Assembly: GCF_042655435.1 (NCBI RefSeq)
Contig: NZ_JBHSMG010000002.1
Location: forward strand, 124,001 to 188,000
Direction: 5' to 3'
DNA: 64,000 nucleotides
From: Lysinimonas soli
GTDB taxonomy: Bacteria > Actinomycetota > Actinomycetes > Actinomycetales > Microbacteriaceae
Notes under the pieces: model-generated
What the model was told of the DNA's origin: nothing
Database searches by the model: none
Seen by the model: only the letters and a program-made list of their open reading frames with translations
Shown here: in pieces, positions 52,875 to 64,000 of the stretch
How positions within the stretch are numbered: the first letter of the stretch is position 1
Layout: each line of letters begins with the position of its first letter
Translations under genes and position numbers: made by a program

Positions 52875-52893
52875 GCTCGCGAGACGCCGTCGG

Positions 52894-54105
52894 GTGATCG
52901 TCTCCCACCTGAGCCTCACCGACTTCCGCAACTACGAGTCAGCGGAGGTCGAACTCAGCGCGGGCCCGAACCTGTTCGTCGGCAGCAACGGGCAGGGCAA
53001 GACCAACCTGGTCGAATCCATCGGCTATCTGAGCACCCTGGGATCGCACCGGGTCTCAAGTGATCAGGCGCTGATCCGCCACGGTGCCGAGCGGGCGATC
53101 GTGCGCGCTCGTCTGGAACACGGCGACCGACAGCTGCTCGTCGAGGTGCAGCTGAATCGCTCCTCGGCGAATCGCGCGCAGGTCAACCGGGTCGCGGTCA
53201 AGCCGCGCGAGCTTCCGCGGTACGTCACGAGCGTGCTGTTCGCGCCGGAAGACCTCGCGCTCGTGCGCGGCGAACCGTCGACGCGCCGCCGCTTTCTCGA
53301 TCTGCTGCTCGTGCAGCTCAGCCCGCGTTTCGCCGGCGTCATCGCCGACTACGAGCGTGTGCTGCGTCAACGCAACACGCTGCTGAAAACAGCCCGCGGG
53401 GCGCGGATCACCGACGGACGGCTGTCGACGCTCGACCTCTGGGATGAGCGGCTCGTCGACCTCGGCAGCGAGATCATCGAGGGCCGGCAACAGCTCGTCG
53501 AGCGGTTACGGCCGCACGTCACCGAGGCATATCAACGGATCGCGGGCGCGTCGCACCGGGCCGAACTCGCTCTTCAGCTCAGCATTCTCGGTGCTCAGCC
53601 GGATGACGACGCGATGGGGGATGACGACGCGGGCGTCGCCATGCTCTCGACGGGCGAGATCGTCGAGGGCTTCCGCACCGGTCTGGCCCGCGTCCGGCGG
53701 GCCGAACTGGACCGTGGCCTCACGCTGGTCGGCCCGCACCGCGACGACCTGCTGCTCGTGCTCAACGGCCTGCCGGCGCGCGGGTACGCGAGCCACGGCG
53801 AGTCCTGGTCGTTCGCCCTCGCCCTCAAGCTCGCCTCGGCGGCCGTGTTGCGTGCCGATTCGGCGCTCGGCGACCCCATCGTGATCCTCGACGATGTCTT
53901 CGCCGAGCTGGACGAGGCCCGCCGCCAACAACTCGCCGCCGCCATCGGCGACTACGAGCAGGTCCTGATCACCGCGGCCGTGTTCGGTGACGTTCCGGCG
54001 CCGCTTGCCGCGCACACGGTGCGCATCCGAGCGGGCATGATCGTCGAGGATGATCATCCGATAAGCGGGGGCACGTCCGCCATCGAGCCAGGGGAGGTGC
54101 CGTGA
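52894..54105 (+). CDS. recF: DNA replication/repair protein RecF
   Basis: 403 aa SMC-like ATPase. Walker A FVGSNGQGKTNLVESIGYLS (about 31-50), signature and D-loop LVGPHRDDLLLVLNG and VILDDVFAELDEARRQQLAA. Loads RecA at SSB-coated gaps with RecO/RecR. GTG start 19 nt after gnd; its stop overlaps the DciA-like start (GTGA). Confidence 0.95.
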   Translation: MIVSHLSLTDFRNYESAEVELSAGPNLFVGSNGQGKTNLVESIGYLSTLGSHRVSSDQALIRHGAERAIVRARLEHGDRQLLVEVQLNRSSANRAQVNRVAVKPRELPRYVTSVLFAPEDLALVRGEPSTRRRFLDLLLVQLSPRFAGVIADYERVLRQRNTLLKTARGARITDGRLSTLDLWDERLVDLGSEIIEGRQQLVERLRPHVTEAYQRIAGASHRAELALQLSILGAQPDDDAMGDDDAGVAMLSTGEIVEGFRTGLARVRRAELDRGLTLVGPHRDDLLLVLNGLPARGYASHGESWSFALALKLASAAVLRADSALGDPIVILDDVFAELDEARRQQLAAAIGDYEQVLITAAVFGDVPAPLAAHTVRIRAGMIVEDDHPISGGTSAIEPGEVP

Positions 54106-54602
54106 GTTCGTCGTCGGAGCTTCCCGAGCACCTGTCGGTCTACCGCCGGATCCGCAAGAATTTCGGCGACCCGGCTCTGCGCTCGGGCGACGCGCGCCGG
54201 CGACGCCGGGCCGCGCAGGACGAGACGAGTGTTCCCTACGGGGTCGGGCGTGAGCCGAAGGGGCTCGGCGACGTGCTCGGCAGCATGACCGCGACCCTCG
54301 GCTGGGACTCGCCGATGGCGCGGGCCGACCTGCTCGCCGACTGGCCACAGATCGTCGGTGCAGAGACCGCGGCGCACGCCGATCCGGTGGGCATCGAACA
54401 GGGCATCCTGACGGTGCGGTGCGACTCGACGGCGTGGGCGCAGCAGCTGCGCACGATGACTTCGGCGGTGACGGCGAGGATCGCCGAGAAACACGGTGCC
54501 GCGGGGGTCGAGGCGGTGCGCTTCATCGGACCGGACACCCCCTCATGGAAACGCGGCCCCAGAGCAATCCCAGGGCGCGGTCCCCGCGATACCTACGGCT
54601 GA
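54102..54602 (+). CDS. DUF721/DciA-like protein
   Basis: 166 aa. The C-terminal half (about 60-150) is the DUF721 domain: LGSMTATLGWDSPMARADLL, ADWPQIVGAETAAHADPVGI, LRTMTSAVTARIAEKHG. DciA proteins load the replicative helicase in bacteria lacking DnaC/DnaI, and the position between recF and gyrB fits. GTG start overlaps recF by 4 nt. Confidence 0.87.
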   Translation: MSSSSELPEHLSVYRRIRKNFGDPALRSGDARRRRRAAQDETSVPYGVGREPKGLGDVLGSMTATLGWDSPMARADLLADWPQIVGAETAAHADPVGIEQGILTVRCDSTAWAQQLRTMTSAVTARIAEKHGAAGVEAVRFIGPDTPSWKRGPRAIPGRGPRDTYG

Positions 54603-54679
54603 CAAGGCAAATCAGGTCAAGCCAGCTACGAAATCTCCCCAGACGGGCGAATTCGCCGGTTTCGCCTAGGCTGCTGAGA

Positions 54680-54685
54680 TAGAAT
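54680..54685 (+). promoter_or_regulatory. Putative -10 of the gyrB promoter
   Basis: TAGAAT, 85 nt upstream of the gyrB ATG, in the 167-nt gap after the dciA-like gene. The -35 at 17-18 nt upstream is poor, as in many actinobacterial promoters. Supercoiling-dependent control of gyrase operons is known elsewhere. Confidence 0.4.
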
Positions 54686-54769
54686 CGTGATGTCCGGAAC
54701 GGTGCCTGGAGCGATCTCGACACCCGGCGTGCGCGCCGCCGGATCCGACGCGGTAGGAGCCACCCCTTC

Positions 54770-56749
54770 ATGACATCCCCCTCTCCGTCAGCAGATCCCA
54801 ACGACTCGTACGGTGCCAGTGACATCCAGGTGCTCGAGGGTCTCGAAGCGGTCCGCAAGCGCCCCGGCATGTACATCGGTTCGACCGGTCCGCGGGGTCT
54901 GCACCACCTGGTGCAAGAGATCGTCGACAACTCCGTCGACGAGGCGCTCGCCGGCTACTGCGATCACATCGAGGTCACACTGCTGGCCGACGGCGGCGTG
55001 CGCTGCGTCGACAACGGCCGCGGCATCCCGGTCGACATGCACCCGGTCGAGAAGAAGTCGACCGTCGAGGTAGTTCTGACGATCCTGCACGCGGGCGGCA
55101 AGTTCGGTGGCAGCGGATACGCGGTGTCGGGAGGTCTGCACGGCGTCGGCAGCTCGGTCGTCAACGCGCTGTCGAAGACGCTCGACATCGAGGTGCGTCG
55201 GCAGGGCAACATCTGGACGCAGCAGTACCACGACGGCGTTCCGGTCGCCCCGCTCGCGAAGGGCGCCGCGACCAATCAGACCGGCACGACGATCACCTTC
55301 TGGCCCAACGACCAGATCTTCGAGACCGTCGAATGGGACTACGAGACGCTGCGCACGCGCTTCCAGCAGATGGCCTTCCTCAACAAGGGCCTGCGGATCG
55401 CGCTCACCGACGAGCGCGAGGAGGGGCGACAGGATGACGGAACCGCGCGCGCCGATGTCTTCCTCTACGAGCGAGGCCTCGTCGACTACGTCGAGTACCT
55501 GAACTCGGCGAAGAAGACCGAGGTCATCCACCCCGAGATCATCTCGTTCGAGTCCGAGGACCCGGAACGCCGCATCGCCCTCGAGGTCGCGATGCAGTGG
55601 ACCACCTCGTACTCCGAGAGCGTCCACACCTACGCGAACACCATCAACACCCACGAGGGCGGAACCCACGAAGAGGGATTCCGCGCCGCGCTCACGACGC
55701 TGGTCAACCGCTACGCGCGCGAGAAGGGGCTGCTCAAGGAGAAGGACGAGAACCTCACGGGCGACGACATCCGCGAGGGTCTCACCGCCGTCATCTCGAT
55801 CAAGCTCGGCGAGCCGCAATTCGAGGGTCAGACCAAGACGAAGCTCGGCAACACCGAGGCGAAGTCGTTCGTGCAGAAGGTCACGGGCGATCAGCTGAAC
55901 GACTGGTTCGATCGCAATCCGACGCAGGCGCGCGACGTCATCCGCAAGTCGGCTCAGGCCGCGGCGGCCCGCATGGCCGCGCGCAAGGCCCGCGAGCAGA
56001 CCCGGCGCAAGGGGTTGCTCGAGGGCGGCGGAATGCCCGGCAAGCTCAGCGACTGCTCGAGCAAGGACCCGCAGCGCAGTGAGATCTTCCTGGTCGAGGG
56101 TGACTCGGCCGGCGGATCGGCCAAGACCGGCCGTGACCCCGAGACCCAGGCGATCCTGCCCCTGCGAGGCAAGATCCTCAACGTCGAGAAGGCACGGCTC
56201 GATCGTGCCCTCGGCAACGCCGAGATCCAGGCGATGATCACGGCCTTCGGCACCGGCGTCGGCGAGGACTTCGACGGGGACAAGGCCCGCTATCACAAGA
56301 TCGTGCTGATGGCGGATGCCGACGTCGACGGCCAGCACATCACGACCCTGCTGCTCACCCTGCTGTTCCGCTACATGCGGCCCCTGATCGAGATGGGTTA
56401 CGTCTACCTCGCGCAGCCGCCCCTGTTCCGCTTGAAGTGGACCAACGCCGATCACGAGTACGTGTACTCCGATCGGGAGCGCGATGCCCTGCTCGACGCG
56501 GGCCTCAAGGCCGGCAAGCGCGTGGCGAAGGAGAACGGCGTGCAGCGCTACAAGGGTCTGGGTGAGATGAACCACCAGGAACTGTGGGACACCACCATGA
56601 ACCCCGCGACCCGCACCCTGCGTCAGGTCACCCTCGACGACGCGGCGATCGCCGACGGCGTCTTCTCCACCCTGATGGGCGACGATGTCGAGTCGCGCCG
56701 CCAGTTCATCCAGCAGAACGCCAAAGACGTTCGCTTCCTCGACATCTAA
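54770..56749 (+). CDS. gyrB: DNA gyrase subunit B
   Basis: 659 aa, short actinobacterial form without the proteobacterial insert. GHKL ATPase: QVLEGLEAVRKRPGMYIGST, EIVDNSVDEALAGYCDHI, GLHGVGSSVVNALS. TOPRIM: FLVEGDSAGGSAKTGRDPET, LPLRGKILNVEKARL, and metal-binding KIVLMADADVDGQHI. C-terminal MNPATRTLRQV. It supplies ATP-driven negative supercoiling with GyrA, 12 nt downstream. Confidence 0.97.
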   Translation: MTSPSPSADPNDSYGASDIQVLEGLEAVRKRPGMYIGSTGPRGLHHLVQEIVDNSVDEALAGYCDHIEVTLLADGGVRCVDNGRGIPVDMHPVEKKSTVEVVLTILHAGGKFGGSGYAVSGGLHGVGSSVVNALSKTLDIEVRRQGNIWTQQYHDGVPVAPLAKGAATNQTGTTITFWPNDQIFETVEWDYETLRTRFQQMAFLNKGLRIALTDEREEGRQDDGTARADVFLYERGLVDYVEYLNSAKKTEVIHPEIISFESEDPERRIALEVAMQWTTSYSESVHTYANTINTHEGGTHEEGFRAALTTLVNRYAREKGLLKEKDENLTGDDIREGLTAVISIKLGEPQFEGQTKTKLGNTEAKSFVQKVTGDQLNDWFDRNPTQARDVIRKSAQAAAARMAARKAREQTRRKGLLEGGGMPGKLSDCSSKDPQRSEIFLVEGDSAGGSAKTGRDPETQAILPLRGKILNVEKARLDRALGNAEIQAMITAFGTGVGEDFDGDKARYHKIVLMADADVDGQHITTLLLTLLFRYMRPLIEMGYVYLAQPPLFRLKWTNADHEYVYSDRERDALLDAGLKAGKRVAKENGVQRYKGLGEMNHQELWDTTMNPATRTLRQVTLDDAAIADGVFSTLMGDDVESRRQFIQQNAKDVRFLDI

Positions 56750-56761
56750 GGACACGAACCC

Positions 56762-59322
<2,561 letters not shown>

Positions 59323-59326
<4 letters not shown>

Positions 59327-59730
59327 GCAGCGTCGCCGAAAAGCTGCAGCGCAAGGATCAGCGCAGCAGCTCTGCCAAGCAGGTCCGACTGAAGCTCGTC
59401 TACATCGACTTCTGGTCGGTCGTGAAGCTGTCGTTCCTGATCTGGTTGTGCCTCGGAATCGTGCTCGTGGTCGCGACCGTGCTGATCTGGGTCATCCTGT
59501 TCTCGACCGGGGTGTTCGGGAAGCTCGACACGGCGTTCCAGGACATCCTGAGCGACCCGAACTTCTCGATCGCGAGTTCGTTCGGGCTCCCCCAGGTCGG
59601 ACTCTTCGCTCTTGTGGTCGCGATCCTCAATGTCGTCGCCGGCACGGTGCTCGCCGCGATCGCCGTCGTGCTCTACAACCTGAGCGTGCGTTTCACGGGC
59701 GGCCTGCTCGTCGGATTCCAGAACAGCTGA
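59323..59730 (+). CDS. DUF3566 transmembrane protein
   Basis: 135 aa. Two transmembrane helices (about 33-63 and 89-120): VYIDFWSVVKLSFLIWLCLG, LFALVVAILNVVAGTVLAAI; ends YNLSVRFTGGLLVGFQNS. This family is a constant companion of gyrA in actinobacteria, of unknown function, overlapping gyrA by 4 nt here. The N-terminus is basic. Confidence 0.93.
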
Positions 59731-59799
59731 CCCGATTTTCGCGGCCTCGTGGTCGTGGGGTACTGTAAGCAAGGCCGTCTGACGAACAGGCGTGCTTTC

Positions 59800-59876
59800 G
59801 GGGCTATAGCTCAGGCGGTTAGAGCGCTTCGCTGATAACGAAGAGGTCCCAGGTTCAAGTCCTGGTAGCCCCACCA
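59800..59876 (+). tRNA. tRNA-Ile (GAT)
   Basis: Acceptor GGGGCTA/TAGCCCC, anticodon stem CTTCG/CGAAG with loop CTGATAA (anticodon GAT), T arm CCAGGTTCAAGTCCTGG, discriminator A and encoded CCA. 77 nt. Confidence 0.96.
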
Positions 59877-59899
59877 AGAAGTCCCGCATGGGGCTTCTT
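59876..59899 (+). terminator. Terminator behind tRNA-Ile
   Basis: 10-bp stem AAGAAGTCCC / GGGGCTTCTT (one T-G pair) with a GCAT loop, beginning at the last base of the encoded CCA and followed by CTCTT. Confidence 0.7.
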
Positions 59900-60011
59900 C
59901 TCTTGGTAGACATGGATGCCGCAGCTCAAGTGACCCGCCCGCCGAGACGGCGGTCGGCGCTGGGGTCGCGGCGAAGGCCAGACATGGCCTTCGCTCCAAG
60001 CTCCACCGCGC

Positions 60012-60084
60012 GGGGCCTTAGCTCAATTGGTAGAGCGCCTGCTTTGCAAGCAGGAGGTCAGGGGTTCGATTCCCCTAGGCTCCA
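60012..60084 (+). tRNA. tRNA-Ala (TGC)
   Basis: Acceptor GGGGCCT/AGGCTCC including the G3-U70 wobble that identifies tRNA-Ala, anticodon stem CCTGC/GCAGG with loop TTTGCAA (anticodon TGC), T arm AGGGGTTCGATTCCCCT, discriminator A. CCA is not encoded. Its 3' 24 nt plus 6 flanking nt recur at 60142-60171. Confidence 0.96.
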
Positions 60085-60171
60085 CTCACTACCGGAGTGC
60101 CACAGCGCACGAACATCGGGCGCGAGCCCCCTGCGGGTCTCGGGGTTCGATTCCCCTAGGCTCCACTCACT
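60061..60171 (+). repeat. 30-bp direct repeat of the tRNA-Ala 3' end (possible att scar)
   Basis: Bases 60061-60090 (T-arm 3' part, acceptor 3' strand and flank ...GGCTCCACTCACT) are repeated exactly at 60142-60171, with 51 nt between. A second copy of a tRNA 3' end is what integrases leave as attL/attR. No integrase is present, so this would be the scar of a lost or tiny element, or a simple duplication. Confidence 0.8.
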
Positions 60172-60191
60172 CAGCGTCCTAGTCTGACGGC

Positions 60192-61580
<1,389 letters not shown>

Positions 61581-61586
<6 letters not shown>

Positions 61587-61606
61587 GCGGCTTTCGACGC
61601 TCAGCC
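61581..61606. terminator. Bidirectional terminator overlapping two stop codons
   Basis: 9-bp stem GGCTGAGCG / CGCTCAGCC with an 8-nt loop. The TGA of the decarboxylase (61584-61586) is in the left arm and the stop of the convergent gene (61601-61603) in the right arm. Confidence 0.7.
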
Positions 61607-61900
61607 GGCGACGTCCACGAGCTCCACTCGCACCATCGCGCGCCGCACCCGACGGCTCACGGCTCGCGTAACGACGATCCCGGCCAGATAGCAGAGCACG
61701 AGCGGCGGGATAAGTTCGTCAGGAGGGATGCGGCCCCCGAGGACGACCACGACGCACAGGGCCAGAACGGCACCCGCGGTCGGCCAGTTGCGCGTCCAGG
61801 CCAGCGCGCGGCGCTCGGACCGCGACATCCCGCTTGGGGCGATGCACACCCGAACCAGCTCGGCACCGTGCCGAGGGATCACCCTGGTCACCTCGATCAT
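61601..61900 (-). CDS. Small two-helix membrane protein
   Basis: 99 aa. A cytoplasmic segment MIEVTRVIPRHGAELVRVC (about 1-38, with repeated Arg) precedes two helices (TAGAVLALCVVVVLGG, about 43-60; IPPLVLCYLAGIVVTRAV, about 68-85). I do not recognise it securely; the arrangement resembles DUF6611-type proteins. ATG chosen at 61900; a longer frame enters the promoter of the divergent permease. Confidence 0.65.
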   Translation of the reverse strand: MIEVTRVIPRHGAELVRVCIAPSGMSRSERRALAWTRNWPTAGAVLALCVVVVLGGRIPPDELIPPLVLCYLAGIVVTRAVSRRVRRAMVRVELVDVAG

Positions 61901-62002
61901 GCGCACCAGCGTGGTCGGATCGCCCCTGCTTCGGGTCACTCCTCACGGGATCCTGACGCCCTGGGGTCGAACCCTTACGACGTTCGATGACAGAGTTGAC
62001 CC

Positions 62003-63922
62003 GTGACCCTCAAGTCCTGGCTACTCGTCGGCCTCCGCAACGAATCCGGTGCGCACCCGGGCTCGTATGCCGAGGCCCCCGTGAAGAAGAGCCCCTGGTG
62101 GCGGGTCATGACCCTCACCGGAGTGGACTACTTCTCTTCGCTCGGCTACCAGCCCGCGATCGCCGCCCTCGCGGCCGGCCTGCTCTCGCCACTCGCGACG
62201 ATCGTGCTCGTGCTGCTGACCGTGTTCGGAGCGCTTCCCGTATACCGCCGGGTCGCGAGAGAGAGCTTCAAGGGCGAGGGATCGATCGCGATGCTCGAGA
62301 GGCTGCTGCCCTGGTGGGGCGGCAAGCTCTTCGTGCTCGTGCTGCTGGGCTTCGCCGCGACCGACTTCATGATCACCATCACGCTGTCGGCGGCGGATGC
62401 CGCGGCACACGCGATCCAGAATCCGCTCGTGCCGAGCTGGTTGCACGGCACCCAGATCCCCGTCACCCTGGTGCTCGTCGGTCTGCTCGCGATCGTCTTC
62501 CTACGCGGCTTCCGGGAGGCGATCAATATCGCCGTGGTGCTCGTCGTGGTCTATCTGGCACTCAACGCGATCGTGGTCGCCGTGTCGTTGGCCCACGTCG
62601 CCGGCAACGCGGTCGTCATCACCGACTGGTGGGCGGCGCTCACCGCGCAGCACGGCAACATCTTCGTGATGGTCGGCATCTCGCTGATCGTCTTCCCCAA
62701 GCTCGCCCTGGGTCTGTCGGGCTTCGAGACCGGCGTCGCGGTGATGCCGCTCGTCAAGGGTGACGCGGGCGATACCGCGCAGAAGCCGCTCGGCCGCATC
62801 CGCGGCACACGCAAGCTGCTGACCGCCGCCGCCGTCATCATGAGCGCGTTCCTCATCACCTCGAGCTTCACGACGACGCTGCTGATTCCGCAGAAGGAGT
62901 TCCAGCCCGGCGGCCAGGCCAACGGACGCGCGCTCGCATTCCTCGCGCACGAGTATCTGGGGCCCGTGTTCGGAACCGCCTACGACGTGAGCACCATCTG
63001 CATCCTGTGGTTCGCGGGTGCGTCGGCCATGGCGGGGCTGCTGAACCTGGTTCCCCGGTTCCTGCCGCGGTACGGCATGGCACCGCAGTGGGCCGCGGCG
63101 GTGCGGCCGCTCGTGCTGGTCTTCACGGCGATCGCGGTGATCGTGACGCTCGTGTTCCAGGCCAACGTCGACGCGCAGGGTGGCGCGTACGCCACGGGCG
63201 TGCTCGTGCTGATCACCTCGGCCTCGGTCGCGGTGTTCCTCTCGGCCCTGCACAAGAAGCAGCGCGCCGCCGCGATCGGGTTCGCCGTCGTCTCGGCGGT
63301 GTTCGCCTACACGACGGTCGTCAACGTGATCGAACGGCCGGACGGCGTGCGCATCGCGGGGCTCTTCATCCTCGGCATCCTGGTGGTGTCGATCGTCTCG
63401 CGCGTGCAACGCTCGTTCCAACTGCGCGCGATCTCGGTCACGCTGGATGCCGCGGCCCTCGACTTCGTCACGGAGGATGCCGAAGACACCGGCGCGGTGC
63501 GGGTCGTCGCCAACGAGCCCGACGACGGTTCCCAGGACGAATACCGCATCAAGGTCGCCGAGGAGCGGCGCGACTCCGGCATCCCGCAACGCTCGGCCGT
63601 CATCTTCCTCGAGGTGCACCCGGCCGACTCCTCCGACTTCGAGGAGGATCTCGTGGTGGAGGGCGTCGTGCGCTACGGCTACCGTGTGCTCCGAGTGACG
63701 AGCGGGAATGTGCCGAACACGATCGCCGCGATCCTGCTCGAGATCCGCGACGCCACGGGGGTGGTGCCCGACATCTACTTCGAGTGGACCGAGGGCAGCC
63801 CGATCTCGAACATGTTCCGCTACCTCGTGACGGGAGGCGGCGAGGTCGCGCCCGTCACCCGCGAGGTGCTGCGGCGGGCCGAGCCCGACCCGCACCGCCG
63901 CCCCGACGTGCACGTCAGTTAG
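62003..63922 (+). CDS. APC-superfamily permease with C-terminal cytosolic domain
   Basis: 639 aa from a GTG. About 12 helices in residues 35-470 (VMTLTGVDYFSSLGYQPAIA, GLSGFETGVAVMPLVKG), then a hydrophilic C-terminal domain of about 150 residues (SFQLRAISVTLDAAALDFVT, SAVIFLEVHPADSSDFEEDL) that looks like a regulatory alpha/beta domain. Usually annotated as amino acid transporter; substrate unknown, and potassium or other solutes are possible because of the size and the cytosolic domain. Followed by a hairpin terminator. Confidence 0.82.
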   Translation: MTLKSWLLVGLRNESGAHPGSYAEAPVKKSPWWRVMTLTGVDYFSSLGYQPAIAALAAGLLSPLATIVLVLLTVFGALPVYRRVARESFKGEGSIAMLERLLPWWGGKLFVLVLLGFAATDFMITITLSAADAAAHAIQNPLVPSWLHGTQIPVTLVLVGLLAIVFLRGFREAINIAVVLVVVYLALNAIVVAVSLAHVAGNAVVITDWWAALTAQHGNIFVMVGISLIVFPKLALGLSGFETGVAVMPLVKGDAGDTAQKPLGRIRGTRKLLTAAAVIMSAFLITSSFTTTLLIPQKEFQPGGQANGRALAFLAHEYLGPVFGTAYDVSTICILWFAGASAMAGLLNLVPRFLPRYGMAPQWAAAVRPLVLVFTAIAVIVTLVFQANVDAQGGAYATGVLVLITSASVAVFLSALHKKQRAAAIGFAVVSAVFAYTTVVNVIERPDGVRIAGLFILGILVVSIVSRVQRSFQLRAISVTLDAAALDFVTEDAEDTGAVRVVANEPDDGSQDEYRIKVAEERRDSGIPQRSAVIFLEVHPADSSDFEEDLVVEGVVRYGYRVLRVTSGNVPNTIAAILLEIRDATGVVPDIYFEWTEGSPISNMFRYLVTGGGEVAPVTREVLRRAEPDPHRRPDVHVS

Positions 63923-63928
63923 TTCCGT

Positions 63929-63951
63929 CGCGCCGCCGCTTCTGCGGCGCG
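63929..63951. terminator. Hairpin terminator between convergent genes
   Basis: 8-bp stem CGCGCCGC / GCGGCGCG with a 7-nt loop, 7 nt after the permease stop codon. Confidence 0.6.
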
Positions 63952-63977
63952 AGTGGGGCCGTGTGACGTGAACGCGA

Positions 63978-64000
63978 TTAGAACTTGCGCAGGAACGGCC
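63978..64000 (-). CDS. 3' end of a gene entering from the right (fragment)
   Basis: Reading leftwards from the window edge, one frame gives PFLRKF followed by TAA at 63980-63978. Convergent orientation and the terminator beside it make this a plausible C-terminus, but seven codons do not identify a product. Confidence 0.3.

Overview
The window is about 64 kb of very GC-rich DNA with frequent GTG starts and tightly overlapping genes (ATGA, GTGA and TAATG junctions). Gene content and order (HspR-controlled dnaK-grpE-dnaJ-hspR, rpmH-rnpA-yidD-yidC-jag-rsmG-parA-parB, dnaA-dnaN-gnd-recF-dciA-gyrB-gyrA-DUF3566, murJ next to trxB-trxA) point to an actinobacterium, most likely a member of the Microbacteriaceae, and to the replication-origin region of its chromosome. 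No rRNA operon, CRISPR array, prophage or intact insertion sequence was seen. The family placement is inferred from gene order and protein style, not from a database search.

Layout. 1-4.0 kb: heat-shock operon read leftwards, with one perfect and one degenerate HspR (HAIR) operator at its head. 4.1-10.9 kb: a UMF1-type MFS permease, IPP isomerase, dCTP deaminase, tRNA-Gly(CCC), an ECF sigma factor with a membrane partner, an internally duplicated membrane protein, a fluoride riboswitch leading two overlapping crcB channel genes, and a dienelactone-hydrolase-like protein. 10.9-16.3 kb: two small orphan ORFs, a PIF1-like helicase, a secreted or anchored protein, a 17-bp inverted repeat and a CopD-CtaG fusion. 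16.3-20.9 kb: HU, then a one-direction zinc block znuA-znuC-znuB-zur-rpmB-rpmG-rpsN with a Zur-like operator in front of znuA. 20.9-25.6 kb: an aminotransferase and the three catalytic genes of a branched-chain 2-oxoacid dehydrogenase. 25.7-31.0 kb: a holin-like membrane protein, a WXG100-like and alpha/beta-hydrolase pair, a low-molecular-weight phosphatase overlapping purB, and small membrane proteins.

31-36 kb is the rpsF-ssb-rpsR-rplI cluster followed by dnaB across an AT-richer gap carrying DnaA-box-like words, then cca. 36-43.6 kb reads rightwards: DUF6049 protein, murJ, trxB, trxA (each trx gene with a SigR-type promoter match), an aminotransferase and ddl. 43.7-48.7 kb is the leftward parB-to-rpmH cluster with two perfect parS sites around rsmG. 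48.7-59.7 kb is the rightward dnaA-to-DUF3566 cluster. DnaA boxes lie on both sides of dnaA, and the dnaA-dnaN gap is the best oriC candidate.

59.8-64 kb holds tRNA-Ile(GAT) and tRNA-Ala(TGC), the latter with a 30-bp duplicate of its 3' end just downstream, then a PLP decarboxylase, a small membrane protein, a large APC-type permease and the very end of another gene. The most unusual items are the SigR-like promoters on both trx genes, the fluoride riboswitch, the zinc block with cysteine-poor ribosomal proteins, the WXG100-like/hydrolase pair and the tRNA-Ala end duplication.
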